NCBI RefSeq assembly: GCF_020886695.1
Contig: NZ_AP024485.1
Location: 753,001-817,000, forward strand
DNA: 64,000 nucleotides
Reading direction: 5' to 3'
From: Pseudodesulfovibrio sediminis
Lineage (GTDB): Bacteria; Desulfobacterota; Desulfovibrionia; Desulfovibrionales; Desulfovibrionaceae
The position numbers and the translations under genes were made by a program. Positions 44,089-53,638 of the stretch are shown piece by piece (the stretch's first letter is position 1; every line of letters starts with the position of its first letter). The notes beneath the pieces were generated by a model. It worked only from the letters and a program-made list of their open reading frames with translations. It was not told where the DNA came from and did no database searches.

Positions 44089-45210
44089 GTGTTTGACGAT
44101 ATACTCACATTCATCAGGGAACTGTACCGGGAGCCCGAAGCATTCATCCCTCTGCATGCCCCGGTTTTTACCGGACGCGAAAAAGAATATCTCTGTGAAT
44201 GCATAGACTCCACATTCGTTTCCAGCGTTGGCCAGTATGTAGGCCGAATGGAAGACATGATCACAGATTTCACAGGTGCCGCCAAGGCTGTGGCCGTGGT
44301 CAACGGCACCTGCGGACTGACTGCCGCCCTCCATCTTGCCGGAGTCGAGCCCGAGACGCTGGTCATCACCCAGGGACTGACCTTCGTGGCCACGGCAAAC
44401 GCCATTTCGCACACCGGAGCACGGCCCGTCTTCATCGACTCCGATGCCGACACGCTGGGCATGAGCCCGGACGCACTCCGTACGTTCCTTGAAAATCACG
44501 ATCCTGCCGATGGAAGGGTCTCCGCCTGTGTTCCGGTCCATATCGTGGGGCACAGTTGTCGTATCCGTGAAATCTGCGCTCTATGCGCCGAATACGGCAT
44601 CCCTGTTGTGGAAGACGCCGCCGAAGGAATCGGCAGCTATTTCGAGGGACAACACCTCGGCACGTTCGGTCTGCTCGGCGTACTCAGCTTCAACGGCAAC
44701 AAGACCATAACCACCGGGGGCGGGGGCATGATCATCACCAACGATGAAGAACTGGGAATAAGGACCCGCCACCTGACCGCCACGGCCAAGACCCCGCACC
44801 GATGGGAATTCAAACATGACGCCATCGGCTGGAACTACCGCATGCCCAACATCAACGCGGCCCTGGGATGTGCGCAGATGGAAAAACTGGATGATATCCT
44901 TGCCGACAAAAAAGCCGTGGCCCAGGCATATAGGGCGTTCTTTGCCGAGCATGCAGATATTACCTACATAGATGCACCCAAGGGATGCGACTCCAACTAC
45001 TGGCTGAACACCGCCCTATTTGCTTCCAAGGAGCAACGCGATGCATTTCTGGCTGAAAGCAACGACAAGGACGTCATGACGCGTCCCATGTGGACGCTGA
45101 TGTCGGACATGGACATCTATCAAAATGCCCTGTCCGATTCCCTTTCCACTGCCCGCGACATCACAGATCGGGCCATAAACCTGCCAAGCGGCCCCCGTCT
45201 GGAGTCCTGA
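44089..45210 (+). CDS. legC: LegC-like PLP aminotransferase (DegT/DnrJ/EryC1)
   Basis: 373 residues; starts at GTG 44089 with AGGA upstream. Motifs: VAVVNGTCGLTAALHLAGVE, VEDAAEGIGSYFEGQHLGTF with the PLP-binding Asp, and FNGNKTITTGGGG with the Schiff-base Lys. Adds the amino group at C4 of the 4-keto sugar made by LegB. Two bases separate its stop from the legI start codon. Confidence 0.85.
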   Translation: MFDDILTFIRELYREPEAFIPLHAPVFTGREKEYLCECIDSTFVSSVGQYVGRMEDMITDFTGAAKAVAVVNGTCGLTAALHLAGVEPETLVITQGLTFVATANAISHTGARPVFIDSDADTLGMSPDALRTFLENHDPADGRVSACVPVHIVGHSCRIREICALCAEYGIPVVEDAAEGIGSYFEGQHLGTFGLLGVLSFNGNKTITTGGGGMIITNDEELGIRTRHLTATAKTPHRWEFKHDAIGWNYRMPNINAALGCAQMEKLDDILADKKAVAQAYRAFFAEHADITYIDAPKGCDSNYWLNTALFASKEQRDAFLAESNDKDVMTRPMWTLMSDMDIYQNALSDSLSTARDITDRAINLPSGPRLES

Positions 45211-45212
45211 TC

Positions 45213-46229
45213 ATGTCCGAAGCCCCCATTTTCATCATTGCCGAAGCTGGCGTGAACCATAACGGCGACATGAATCTCGCGCTCAAGCTCATTGATGCCG
45301 CGGCTGACGCCGGCGCGAACGCTGTCAAATTCCAATCCTTCAAGGCCAGTGAATTGACCACGGTTCATGCCCAGAAGGCTTCCTACCAAAAGGAAACCTC
45401 CGGCGCCGGAGAATCGCAACTCGCCATGCTTCAGAAGCTTGAGCTCAATGACGGGGACCACACCCTGCTCATCGGTCACTGCAAGAAAAAAAACATTCAA
45501 TTTCTCTCCACGCCGTTTGACAAAAGCAGCCTGGATATGCTGCTCGACCTCGACGTCACCCCCATCAAGCTCCCATCGGGAGAAATCACCAACAAGCCTT
45601 ACCTGCGCTATGTCGGTGCCAAGAAGAAACCGATCATTCTGTCCACGGGCATGACCACTTTATCCGAAGTCGGCAACGCCATTCAGGTACTTGTGGATGC
45701 TGGTACACCCCGCTCTCTGATCACCCTGCTCCATTGCAACACGCAGTACCCGACCCCCCTCGAAGACGCCAACCTGCGCGCCATGGACACGCTGGCGCGG
45801 TCCTTCCCGGCCTGTCAGGTGGGATACTCGGACCACACACCCGGCATCTCCTGTGCAGTGGCAGCAGCCACCATGGGGGCCAAGGTCATTGAAAAGCATT
45901 TCACTCTGGACAAAACCATGGAAGGGCCTGATCATGCGGCGTCGCTGGACCCGACGGAACTGACGGCAATGGTCGCAGGTGTTCGCGACATTGAAAAGGC
46001 CATGGGGGACGGCACCAAACAGCCCAGCCCCAGCGAAATGGAAAACATCAATGTGGCCCGCCGGTTCCTGGTGGCGGCTTCGACAATCGCCAAAGGCGAA
46101 CCGTTCTCCGAAGACAATGTGGCAGCCAAGCGCACGGGCCAGGGCGGCATCTCTCCCATGATGTGGGACGCAGTCATTGGCACTCCGGCAGAACGCGACT
46201 TTCAAATCGGGGAGATCATCGAACTGTGA
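45213..46229 (+). CDS. legI: LegI-like N-acetylneuraminate/legionaminate synthase (NeuB family)
   Basis: 338 residues. FIIAEAGVNHNGDMNLAL, KFQSFKASELT, LSTPFDKSSLDML, SGEITNKPYLRY and GYSDHTPG are NeuB barrel motifs; the C-terminal 60 residues (NINVARRFLVAASTIAKGE) are the SAF antifreeze-like domain. Condenses phosphoenolpyruvate with the 6-deoxy-mannosamine analogue to form the nonulosonic acid. ATG 45213 follows GGAGT. Confidence 0.88.
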   Translation: MSEAPIFIIAEAGVNHNGDMNLALKLIDAAADAGANAVKFQSFKASELTTVHAQKASYQKETSGAGESQLAMLQKLELNDGDHTLLIGHCKKKNIQFLSTPFDKSSLDMLLDLDVTPIKLPSGEITNKPYLRYVGAKKKPIILSTGMTTLSEVGNAIQVLVDAGTPRSLITLLHCNTQYPTPLEDANLRAMDTLARSFPACQVGYSDHTPGISCAVAAATMGAKVIEKHFTLDKTMEGPDHAASLDPTELTAMVAGVRDIEKAMGDGTKQPSPSEMENINVARRFLVAASTIAKGEPFSEDNVAAKRTGQGGISPMMWDAVIGTPAERDFQIGEIIEL

Positions 46230-47410
46230 AAATAACTGTTTTCACCGGCACCCGTGCCGAATACGGTCTTTTGCTTCCGCTCCTGAAGCGGATTGACGCC
46301 GCCCCGGACACAGACCTCTCGATTCTGGTCTCCGGCTCGCATCTTTCCGAACGTCATGGACACACCATTGATGCCATTCTGGCCGATGGATTCACTGTCA
46401 GCGCCCAAGTCAAACTCCCGCTGGATGACGACTCCCGAACGGGCGTGGCCACGGCAATGGGCGAAGCCCTGAGCGGCTGCGCACAAGCGCTGGCCGACAT
46501 TCAGCCTGACACGCTCGTCCTTCTGGGCGACCGCTATGAATGCTTAGCCTGTGCTACAGCTGCCGCCCTGCTGCATATCCCTGTTGCTCACATCCACGGC
46601 GGAGAAGTCACCGAAGGTGCGATCGACGACTATTTTCGTCACGCCATCACCAAAATGGCCCATCTTCATTTCACATCCTGCGAACCCTATCGGCGCAGGG
46701 TCATCCAATTGGGCGAAAACCCGAACACGGTTTTCAACGTAGGCGCGCTGGGGGTGGAGAACATCCTGACCATGCCGTTGATGGACAAGAGCGCGCTTGA
46801 GAGCGACCTCGACTTCACCATGGGCGACACCTGCCTGCTGACAACCTTCCATCCGGTTACCCTTGAAGGGGATGGACAGGCCAAACTAGAGGCATTTTTC
46901 ACCGGCCTGGCAAACGCCATGACCGCAAATCCGACCATCACTACCATTGTCACCGGCGCCAACGCCGATCCGGGTGGTTCGGCCATTGACGCCCGTGCTG
47001 CACAGTTGGCTCAGGCGTTTCCTGAGCGGGTTCTGATAACACCATCTCTGGGGCTGGTGCGATACCTCTCTGCCATGAAACATTGTGCAGCGGTACTGGG
47101 CAACTCTTCATCAGGGATACTGGAAGCCCCGAGTTTCTCCGTTCCGACAATCAATGTGGGCACCCGACAACAAGGTAGGATTCAAGCCCGATCCATACTC
47201 AACTGTCCGACACAGGCCCATGCGATTGCAGAGACCATCCACAAGGCGCTCTCTCCGTCCTGCCGCGAAGTTGTCAAACAGGCTCGGAACCCGTATGAAA
47301 AAGCAGGGACAAGCGAACGCATTCTGACTGTAATGAAAACAACAAATGCGCTGAATATCGCAAAGTCCTTTTATGACATCAACCACCGTCTAGAAGACGA
47401 CAAGGAATAG
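46226..47410 (+). CDS. legG: LegG-like hydrolysing UDP-sugar 2-epimerase (NeuC family)
   Basis: 394 residues from GTG 46226, in a GTGA overlap with legI. FTGTRAEYGLLLPLL, LGDRYECLACATAAALL, HIHGGEVTEGAIDDYFRHAI and GNSSSGILEAPSF are NeuC motifs. Removes the nucleotide and inverts C2, giving the free substrate of LegI. Confidence 0.88.
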   Translation: MKITVFTGTRAEYGLLLPLLKRIDAAPDTDLSILVSGSHLSERHGHTIDAILADGFTVSAQVKLPLDDDSRTGVATAMGEALSGCAQALADIQPDTLVLLGDRYECLACATAAALLHIPVAHIHGGEVTEGAIDDYFRHAITKMAHLHFTSCEPYRRRVIQLGENPNTVFNVGALGVENILTMPLMDKSALESDLDFTMGDTCLLTTFHPVTLEGDGQAKLEAFFTGLANAMTANPTITTIVTGANADPGGSAIDARAAQLAQAFPERVLITPSLGLVRYLSAMKHCAAVLGNSSSGILEAPSFSVPTINVGTRQQGRIQARSILNCPTQAHAIAETIHKALSPSCREVVKQARNPYEKAGTSERILTVMKTTNALNIAKSFYDINHRLEDDKE

Positions 47411-47415
47411 CACTC

Positions 47416-48489
47416 ATGCAGGATTGGAAAAAAGCGGTCATCCCCCTCTCGGCTTCCATACGAGATGCAGTTGAGACCATCAACATTTCCTCTACCCAGA
47501 TTGCCCTTGTCACCACGGAAGACGGACTTCTCATGGGCGTCATTACCGATGGCGATATCCGGCGCGGTCTGCTCGCCAGCAAACCTCTGGACTCTCCTGC
47601 CAGAGAGATCATGGAAACCAACTTCTTTTCCGCACGGGAAAGCGACGATCCTGCCACGCTGCTTGCGACCATGCGGGAGAAAGATTTCAGACAGGTACCC
47701 ATTCTGGATGCCAACGGTCGACTGGTCGGACTCCGGACGCTTATTGACATGGTCGCTCCCCGAGTTCGGGACAACTGGGTGGTCCTCATGGCCGGCGGAC
47801 TGGGTCAACGTCTGCGCCCATTGACCGAAGACTGCCCCAAGCCGCTCCTCACCGTTGGCGGCAAACCGCTCCTCAAGACAATTCTGGATCAGTTTGCCGA
47901 ATACGGTTTCAAAAAATTCTATATTTCAGTCAATTACCGTGCTGAAATGGTAGAGGATTATTTCGGCGACGGCTCCAAACACGGCGTGGAAATCCGCTAT
48001 CTCAAGGAAAAGGAAAAACTCGGCACCGCAGGTGCCGTCGGGCTCATCCCGGAAACACCCACCGAACCGCTCTTCGTCATGAACGGCGACCTGCTGACCC
48101 GTGTGGATTTTCCAGGCATGCTTGATTTCCATCATGACCAGAACACACGCGCCACCATGGCTGTCCGCAGCTTTGACATCCAGGTCCCCTATGGTGTGGT
48201 CAATGTGGAGAATCACAAGATCACCAAGCTTGAGGAAAAACCCACCCACAAGTTTTTCGTCAATGCCGGCATCTATGTTCTCGACCCGGATGTGGCCGCA
48301 AATATTCCGAAAAACCAATACCTCGACATGCCGACCCTGTTCAGCCAACTCATGGACAAAGGGGAAACTACCGCAGCCTTCCCAATTCATGAATACTGGA
48401 TGGACATAGGCCGCAAACAGGATTTCGATCAGGCCAACTTCGACTATGACATGCATTTTCGCATAAAGGACGACGACCCGACATGCTAG
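47416..48489 (+). CDS. ptmE: PtmE-like sugar nucleotidyltransferase with N-terminal CBS domains
   Basis: 357 residues. Two CBS repeats fill about 1-115 (LLMGVITDGDIRRGLL, FRQVPILDANGRLVGLRTL), then a nucleotidyltransferase (LMAGGLGQRLRPLTEDCPKP near 127-146, FVMNGDLLTRVDF, FVNAGIYVL). In Campylobacter PtmE makes the GDP-activated glucosamine used for legionaminic acid. CBS domains suggest nucleotide control of pathway entry. Confidence 0.85.
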   Translation: MQDWKKAVIPLSASIRDAVETINISSTQIALVTTEDGLLMGVITDGDIRRGLLASKPLDSPAREIMETNFFSARESDDPATLLATMREKDFRQVPILDANGRLVGLRTLIDMVAPRVRDNWVVLMAGGLGQRLRPLTEDCPKPLLTVGGKPLLKTILDQFAEYGFKKFYISVNYRAEMVEDYFGDGSKHGVEIRYLKEKEKLGTAGAVGLIPETPTEPLFVMNGDLLTRVDFPGMLDFHHDQNTRATMAVRSFDIQVPYGVVNVENHKITKLEEKPTHKFFVNAGIYVLDPDVAANIPKNQYLDMPTLFSQLMDKGETTAAFPIHEYWMDIGRKQDFDQANFDYDMHFRIKDDDPTC

Positions 48490-49385
48490 CCCTGATAATC
48501 GGATACGGCTCCATTGGCGCACGTCATGCTCGCCTGCTGAACGAGATGGGGCACGAGATAGCCTGTGTCACTGGCAACCCGGATTGCCCATATACCGTAT
48601 ACAGTTCCATTGAGGATGCGCTGGCAGAGACCCAACCATGGTTGGCCATTGTGTCAACGGCCACGGTCAATCACTACGCCAATCTTCAGGCATTGCGACA
48701 GGCAGACTTCACCGGACGCATACTGGTGGAAAAGCCGCTGTTCCAGAATTCCTGCGAATGTGATGCGGTCGACACCGTCTGTGTTGCCTACAACCTGCGC
48801 TTTCACCCTCTGGCGACACGCACACGTGAACTCCTGACAGGACAGCGGATTCTCAATGCGCAATTCCATGTCGGTCAATATCTGCCTGACTGGCGCCCCG
48901 GCACAGACTACTCCACCAGCTACTCTGCCAGTTCGGCCCTGGGGGGCGGCGTCCTGCGCGACCTCTCACACGAGCTTGATCTTGCCCAGTTTCTGTTGGG
49001 CAAATGGAAACGGGTGACCGCAGTTGGCGGTAAATTCAGCGACCTGAATATTGATTCGGACGACCAGTTTTCCATCCTCATGGAAACCGCATCATGCCCG
49101 GCAACGTCCATTCACATGGATTATCTCAGCCGGACACCGCGCCGGGGATTCGACATCACCACACCGGACATGAGCCTGCGCGCTGACTTCATCAACAACA
49201 TTCTGCTGGTAGACGGCTCCATCGAGGACCACCCCTCGGAACGGGACACGACCTATCGGAACCAACTCCAGGCCCTGGTGACAGACGCGCCTCACCTCTG
49301 TTCCTTTGAACAGGGGCTCGAAATCGTCCGCCTCATAGAAGCCATAGAAAAAAGCGCAACCTCCCAATGTTGGGTAGAGGCATAA
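48483..49385 (+). CDS. ptmF: PtmF-like Gfo/Idh/MocA oxidoreductase
   Basis: 300 residues. LALIIGYGSIGARHARLLNE binds NAD(P), ILVEKPLFQ has the family Lys-Pro and GGGVLRDLSHELDLAQFLLG the catalytic-site His/Asp. PtmF acts with PtmA to make the dedicated glucosamine phosphate for the pathway. Overlaps ptmE by 7 bp. Confidence 0.82.
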   Translation: MLALIIGYGSIGARHARLLNEMGHEIACVTGNPDCPYTVYSSIEDALAETQPWLAIVSTATVNHYANLQALRQADFTGRILVEKPLFQNSCECDAVDTVCVAYNLRFHPLATRTRELLTGQRILNAQFHVGQYLPDWRPGTDYSTSYSASSALGGGVLRDLSHELDLAQFLLGKWKRVTAVGGKFSDLNIDSDDQFSILMETASCPATSIHMDYLSRTPRRGFDITTPDMSLRADFINNILLVDGSIEDHPSERDTTYRNQLQALVTDAPHLCSFEQGLEIVRLIEAIEKSATSQCWVEA

Positions 49386-50065
49386 TGAAACGGTACGGAT
49401 TCATCTTTGCACGGGGCGGCTCCAAGGGCGTCCCCGGAAAAAACATCAAGCCGCTCGGGGGCATCCCTCTTATCGGCCATGCCATCAACGCAGGAAAGGA
49501 AAGCGGGCTGCTGGACCGCATCATCGTCTCCACCGATGACAAGGACATTGCCCGCGTCGCCTCGAAACTTGGCGCGGAAGTGCCGTTCATGCGCCCTCCC
49601 GAACTGGCGCAGGACACCACTCCCGAATGGCTGGCATGGCGACATGCGGTCGAACAGATGGACGATTTCGATATCTTTGTTTCTCTGCCCTGCACCGCGC
49701 CCATGCGCACCAGTGAGGATGTCCGCACCTGTATCACGCTCTTTGAGGCAGGCGGCTGTGACATGGTGGTCACGGCCCGCGAGGCAGACCGACACCCTTC
49801 TTTCAACATGATCACCCTGGACGATAACGGGCTGGCATCAATTGCCATGCCTCCCACAGAGAACATCGCCCGACGTCAGGACGCCCCCGAGGTCTTTGAC
49901 ATGACCACAGTGGCCTATGTGACCACCCCCGACTATATCCGGCAGCACAATGGCGTTTTTGAAGGCAGAACCAAGGCAGCCATCATCCCTCCCGAGCGAG
50001 CCATAGACATTGACACGGAGCTGGATTTCGCCTTTGCCCAGTTCCTCATGGAGCGAAAGCAATGA
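49385..50065 (+). CDS. legF: LegF/PtmB-like CMP-legionaminate (acylneuraminate) cytidylyltransferase
   Basis: 226 residues from ATG 49385 (AGAGG four bases upstream). YGFIFARGGSKGVPGKNIKP is the signature of the NeuA family, followed by DRIIVSTDDKDIARVA and IDIDTELDFAFA. It activates the nine-carbon sugar with CMP for transfer. Confidence 0.88.
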   Translation: MKRYGFIFARGGSKGVPGKNIKPLGGIPLIGHAINAGKESGLLDRIIVSTDDKDIARVASKLGAEVPFMRPPELAQDTTPEWLAWRHAVEQMDDFDIFVSLPCTAPMRTSEDVRTCITLFEAGGCDMVVTAREADRHPSFNMITLDDNGLASIAMPPTENIARRQDAPEVFDMTTVAYVTTPDYIRQHNGVFEGRTKAAIIPPERAIDIDTELDFAFAQFLMERKQ

Positions 50066-50865
50066 AAAGCATCAAGGAACTCATGGATCTGACCGGACGT
50101 ACCGCGCTGGTCACTGGCGGGGCCGGTCATATCGGCACGGCATTCTGTGAGGCTCTGGCAGAAGCCGGAGCACATATTGCGGTTCTCGACATTGATGAAT
50201 CCAGAGTTCAGGAAAGTGCAGCGGTTCTTGCAGAGCGCTACGGGGTAAAAACCATGGGGCTGACAATGGATCTGGCTGACGAAGCCGCTGTTGTCGCTTC
50301 ACCCGAACAGGTCGTGGACCAACTGGGCAGGCTCGATATCCTGGTCAACTGTGCGGCCTTTGTCGGCACATCCAAACTCACTGGTTGGGGCGTGCCTTTT
50401 GAAGAACAGAATGTCGACACATGGCGCGCCGCCCTTGAGACCAATCTGACCGCCCCCTTTGCCCTTGTTCAGGCAGCCACCCCTTATCTGCGGGAATCCG
50501 GGCACGGTTCGGTTATCAACATCGGTTCCACGTACGGGGTGGTCGGCCCGGACATGTCACTCTATGAAGGAACCGCCATGGGCAACCCGGCTGGCTATGG
50601 AGCCAGCAAGGGCGGCATAACCCAATTGACCCGCTATCTGGCTACAGTCCTGGCCCCGGACATCCGCGTGAACTGCATAAGCCCCGGCGGCATCGCTCGC
50701 GGACAACACGAAAAGTTCGTTGAGCGCTATGAAGCCCGCACCCCCCTCAACCGCATGGGAACCGAAGAGGACATGAAAGGTACCCTCCTGTACCTCGCCA
50801 GCGATCTATCCGCCTATGTTACCGGTCAGAATCTCATGGTTGACGGCGGCTGGACCGCTTGGTAA
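50062..50865 (+). CDS. ptmA: PtmA-like short-chain dehydrogenase
   Basis: 267-residue classical SDR: LVTGGAGHIGTAFCEALAEA for NAD(P), VNCAAFVG, SVINIGSTYGVVGPD with the Ser and YGASKGGITQ with an intact YxxxK. Partner of PtmF in the early legionaminic branch. ATGA overlap with legF. Confidence 0.85.
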   Translation: MKSIKELMDLTGRTALVTGGAGHIGTAFCEALAEAGAHIAVLDIDESRVQESAAVLAERYGVKTMGLTMDLADEAAVVASPEQVVDQLGRLDILVNCAAFVGTSKLTGWGVPFEEQNVDTWRAALETNLTAPFALVQAATPYLRESGHGSVINIGSTYGVVGPDMSLYEGTAMGNPAGYGASKGGITQLTRYLATVLAPDIRVNCISPGGIARGQHEKFVERYEARTPLNRMGTEEDMKGTLLYLASDLSAYVTGQNLMVDGGWTAW

Positions 50866-50876
50866 GCCTGTCCACC

Positions 50877-51746
50877 ATGAATTTTCGCTTAATCCCACGC
50901 CTTGACATCAAAGGCCCGAATCTCGTTAAAGGCATTCATTTCGAAGGCTTACGCGTACTTGGAAAACCAGAGGACTTTGCCCAGCACTATTACGAAAACG
51001 GTGCGGACGAACTCTTTTTTCAGGATGCTGTTGCCAGTCTTTATGATCGAAACAGCCTGCACGAAATAATTCAAAGGACCTCCTCACAGATTTTCATTCC
51101 CCTGTGTGTCGGGGGAGGACTGCGCAGTGTGGATGATATCCGCGAAGTATTGCGTGCCGGAGCCGACAAGGTCGCGATCAATACCGAGGCCATCAAACGC
51201 CCCGAATTGATCAAGCAGGCCTCCATAGCATTCGGCTCCTCCACCATCGTGGTGTCCATTGAAGCCATCAAGCGTGACAACGGCAAGTGGGAAGCGCTCA
51301 TAGAGTATGGTCGGGAGACGACCGGTGTAGACGCCCTTGAATGGGCCAAACAGGCGGCTGAACTGGGCGCCGGAGAACTCATGGTCACCAGTATCGACCA
51401 AGAAGGCACTGGCAAGGGGTTCGATCTCGAACTCACGCGGGCCATCTCCACCAGTGTGTCCATCCCGGTTATCGCCGGCGGTGGATGCGGCAAGCCCGAA
51501 GATGTGCCTCAGGTTATCACCGAAGGTAAGGCAGACGCCGTCTCAATGGCGACGACTCTGCACTACAAGGCCATTGAGACCCTGGCGGAAAAATCCAACT
51601 CCCATGAATATGAGTTGGAAGGAAACACCGAATTTCTCAAAACAGGCCGGGGATTCGCCAAGGTGACCCCCTGTTCCATCTACGACATTCAAAAAACCAT
51701 GCGACAGCAAGGACTTCCCTGCAGAATGGAGGCGAACAGTGAATAA
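50877..51746 (+). CDS. HisF-like cyclase subunit of a sugar amidination system
   Basis: 289-residue beta/alpha barrel related to HisF. LIPRLDIKGPNLVKG carries the first catalytic Asp and MVTSIDQEGTGKGFD the second; VGGGLRSVDDI and VIAGGGCGKPEDV are phosphate loops. It is about 35 residues longer than HisF of histidine synthesis and has no his genes around it. With HisH and a PseA-type protein it probably supplies ammonia to form an acetamidino group on the nonulosonic acid. Confidence 0.78.
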   Translation: MNFRLIPRLDIKGPNLVKGIHFEGLRVLGKPEDFAQHYYENGADELFFQDAVASLYDRNSLHEIIQRTSSQIFIPLCVGGGLRSVDDIREVLRAGADKVAINTEAIKRPELIKQASIAFGSSTIVVSIEAIKRDNGKWEALIEYGRETTGVDALEWAKQAAELGAGELMVTSIDQEGTGKGFDLELTRAISTSVSIPVIAGGGCGKPEDVPQVITEGKADAVSMATTLHYKAIETLAEKSNSHEYELEGNTEFLKTGRGFAKVTPCSIYDIQKTMRQQGLPCRMEANSE

Positions 51747-52410
51747 TATCGACGTCGCCATCATCGACTACGGTCTGGGCAATCTCTTCTCCATCAAGCA
51801 TGCCTGCGAGCATGTAGGGCTTTCTGTCCAAATTACGGATCAGTCCGACGCAATCCTGAGTGCACGGTCAGTCATCCTGCCAGGAGTAGGCGCTTTTGGC
51901 GATGCTATAGACTCCCTGAATAGACTCGACCTCGTCTCACCCATCAAGGATGTTGCCGCCAAAGGAACACCTCTGCTCGGCATCTGCCTGGGGCAACAGC
52001 TTCTTTTCACCGAGAGTGAAGAATTCGGCACCCACAAGGGACTGGATCTCATCTCCGGTCAAGTGCAGTACTTCCCGGTCCAGAAGATTGACGGACGCAC
52101 CTACAAGGTCCCACAAGTAGGCTGGAACGCCATCACCCCCCCCAACAACAATCCCGAAACCTGGAAAGGGACGCTCCTTGAGGGTGTCACACCTGGCACA
52201 AACATGTATTTCGTCCACTCCTGCCACGTTGTTCCTGATGCGGACGATGCTGTCCTGACCAGGACGACCTACGGCAATGTTGACTTCTGTTCCGCCAGCC
52301 ATAACAAGAATATCACAGCCTTCCAATTCCATCCCGAACGGAGCGGAACAGACGGGCTCATCGTATACACCAATTTTGCAAATCTCATTCGCTCTTCGGA
52401 GGCTTTATAA
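51739..52410 (+). CDS. HisH-like glutamine amidotransferase of a sugar amidination system
   Basis: 223-residue class I amidotransferase; GTG start at 51739 with GGAGG upstream. AIIDYGLGNLFSIKHACEHV, PGVGAFGDAID, LGICLGQQLLF (nucleophile Cys) and AFQFHPERSG (His/Glu) form the triad. Releases ammonia from glutamine for the HisF-like partner. Confidence 0.82.
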   Translation: MNNIDVAIIDYGLGNLFSIKHACEHVGLSVQITDQSDAILSARSVILPGVGAFGDAIDSLNRLDLVSPIKDVAAKGTPLLGICLGQQLLFTESEEFGTHKGLDLISGQVQYFPVQKIDGRTYKVPQVGWNAITPPNNNPETWKGTLLEGVTPGTNMYFVHSCHVVPDADDAVLTRTTYGNVDFCSASHNKNITAFQFHPERSGTDGLIVYTNFANLIRSSEAL

Positions 52411-53625
52411 ATGACCAAACCCAAAACCTTGTTCGGCCTGCCTGAAGAGGTCCGTTTCTGCCGTAAATGCGTCATGTCCAACCAGCGCCCCTCTTCCTAT
52501 CCGGAATTCAAGCACACCAAGGACCGCATTACGCCGACCCTGCACATTGATGATGACGACGTCTGTGACGCATGCCGTTACAATGAGCAGAAGAAGGTCG
52601 ATATCGACTGGAAAGCCCGCGAAGAAAAACTCATGCAGCTGTGTGACCAGCACCGCCGCAACGATGGAGCCTATGACTGCATCGTCCCCGGCAGTGGCGG
52701 CAAGGACAGCTGTCTGGCCGCGCACACGCTCAAGTACAAATACGGCATGAATCCGCTGACCGTGACCTGGCCGCCGATCATGTACACTGACTATGGTTAC
52801 AAGAACTTCCGCAACTGGATCGAGGTCGGTGGGTTCGACAACATCACGTTCAACCAGAATGGTCGTGCCCACAAGCTCTTGACCAAGCTGGCCATAGAGA
52901 ATCTGCTTCATCCGTTCCAGACCTTCATTTTGGGACAAAAGAATCTCGCGCCCAAGATCGCGCTTGAATACGATATTTCCCTTATTTTCTACGGAGAGCC
53001 GGAAGCCGAGTACGGCAATCCCATTGCCGAGACATCTTCATCACTGCGGGACAAGTCCTACTACAGCATGAAGAACATCGACGATCTCTACCTTGGCGGC
53101 GTTTCCATCAAGGAACTCATGGAAGTCCATGGCCTCAGACTCAACGAACTGGCCACCTACTTCCCTGCAGAGGCAGACCGTCTGGCCGCTTCCAACATCG
53201 AAGTTCACTACCTCGGCTACTATGTGCCGTGGACCCCTCAGGAAGCATACTACTACGCGGTTGAGAACACAGGCTTCAAGGCCCGCCCGTTCCGCACTCA
53301 AGGCACCTACTCCAAGTACAATTCCATCGACGACAAGATCGATGATCTGCACTACTACACCACCTACATCAAGTTCGGCATTGGTCGCACCACCTATGAT
53401 GCCTCTCAGGAGATCAGGAATAAACACCTGACCCGTGAAGAAGGCGTGGCCCTGGTCCACAAGTATGACGGAGAATTCCCTGATGTCTATTTCAACGAAA
53501 TCATGGATTATATCGGCATCACACCGGAACAGTTCCACGAATTATGTGACGCACACCGCTCTCCCCATCTGTGGGAAAAAGTGAACGGTGAGTGGAAGTT
53601 GAAACACGTGGTGGAGAATCTGTAA
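52411..53625 (+). CDS. N-acetyl sugar amidotransferase, PseA/PtmG-like
   Basis: 404 residues. The PP-loop CIVPGSGGKDSCLAAHTLKY binds ATP and adenylates the substrate; FCRKCVMSNQRPS and DVCDACRYNEQKK are Cys pairs typical of the TIGR03573 family. In Campylobacter PseA turns an N-acetyl into an acetamidino group. One base after hisH. Product is probably an acetamidino form of legionaminic acid. Confidence 0.83.
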   Translation: MTKPKTLFGLPEEVRFCRKCVMSNQRPSSYPEFKHTKDRITPTLHIDDDDVCDACRYNEQKKVDIDWKAREEKLMQLCDQHRRNDGAYDCIVPGSGGKDSCLAAHTLKYKYGMNPLTVTWPPIMYTDYGYKNFRNWIEVGGFDNITFNQNGRAHKLLTKLAIENLLHPFQTFILGQKNLAPKIALEYDISLIFYGEPEAEYGNPIAETSSSLRDKSYYSMKNIDDLYLGGVSIKELMEVHGLRLNELATYFPAEADRLAASNIEVHYLGYYVPWTPQEAYYYAVENTGFKARPFRTQGTYSKYNSIDDKIDDLHYYTTYIKFGIGRTTYDASQEIRNKHLTREEGVALVHKYDGEFPDVYFNEIMDYIGITPEQFHELCDAHRSPHLWEKVNGEWKLKHVVENL

Positions 53626-53638
53626 CACCGGAGAGGCC

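Noticed and set aside
50877-52410. HisF and HisH as part of histidine biosynthesis
   Set aside because: No other his genes are near, both are unlike housekeeping lengths and they sit directly before a PseA-type amidotransferase in a nonulosonic-acid locus.
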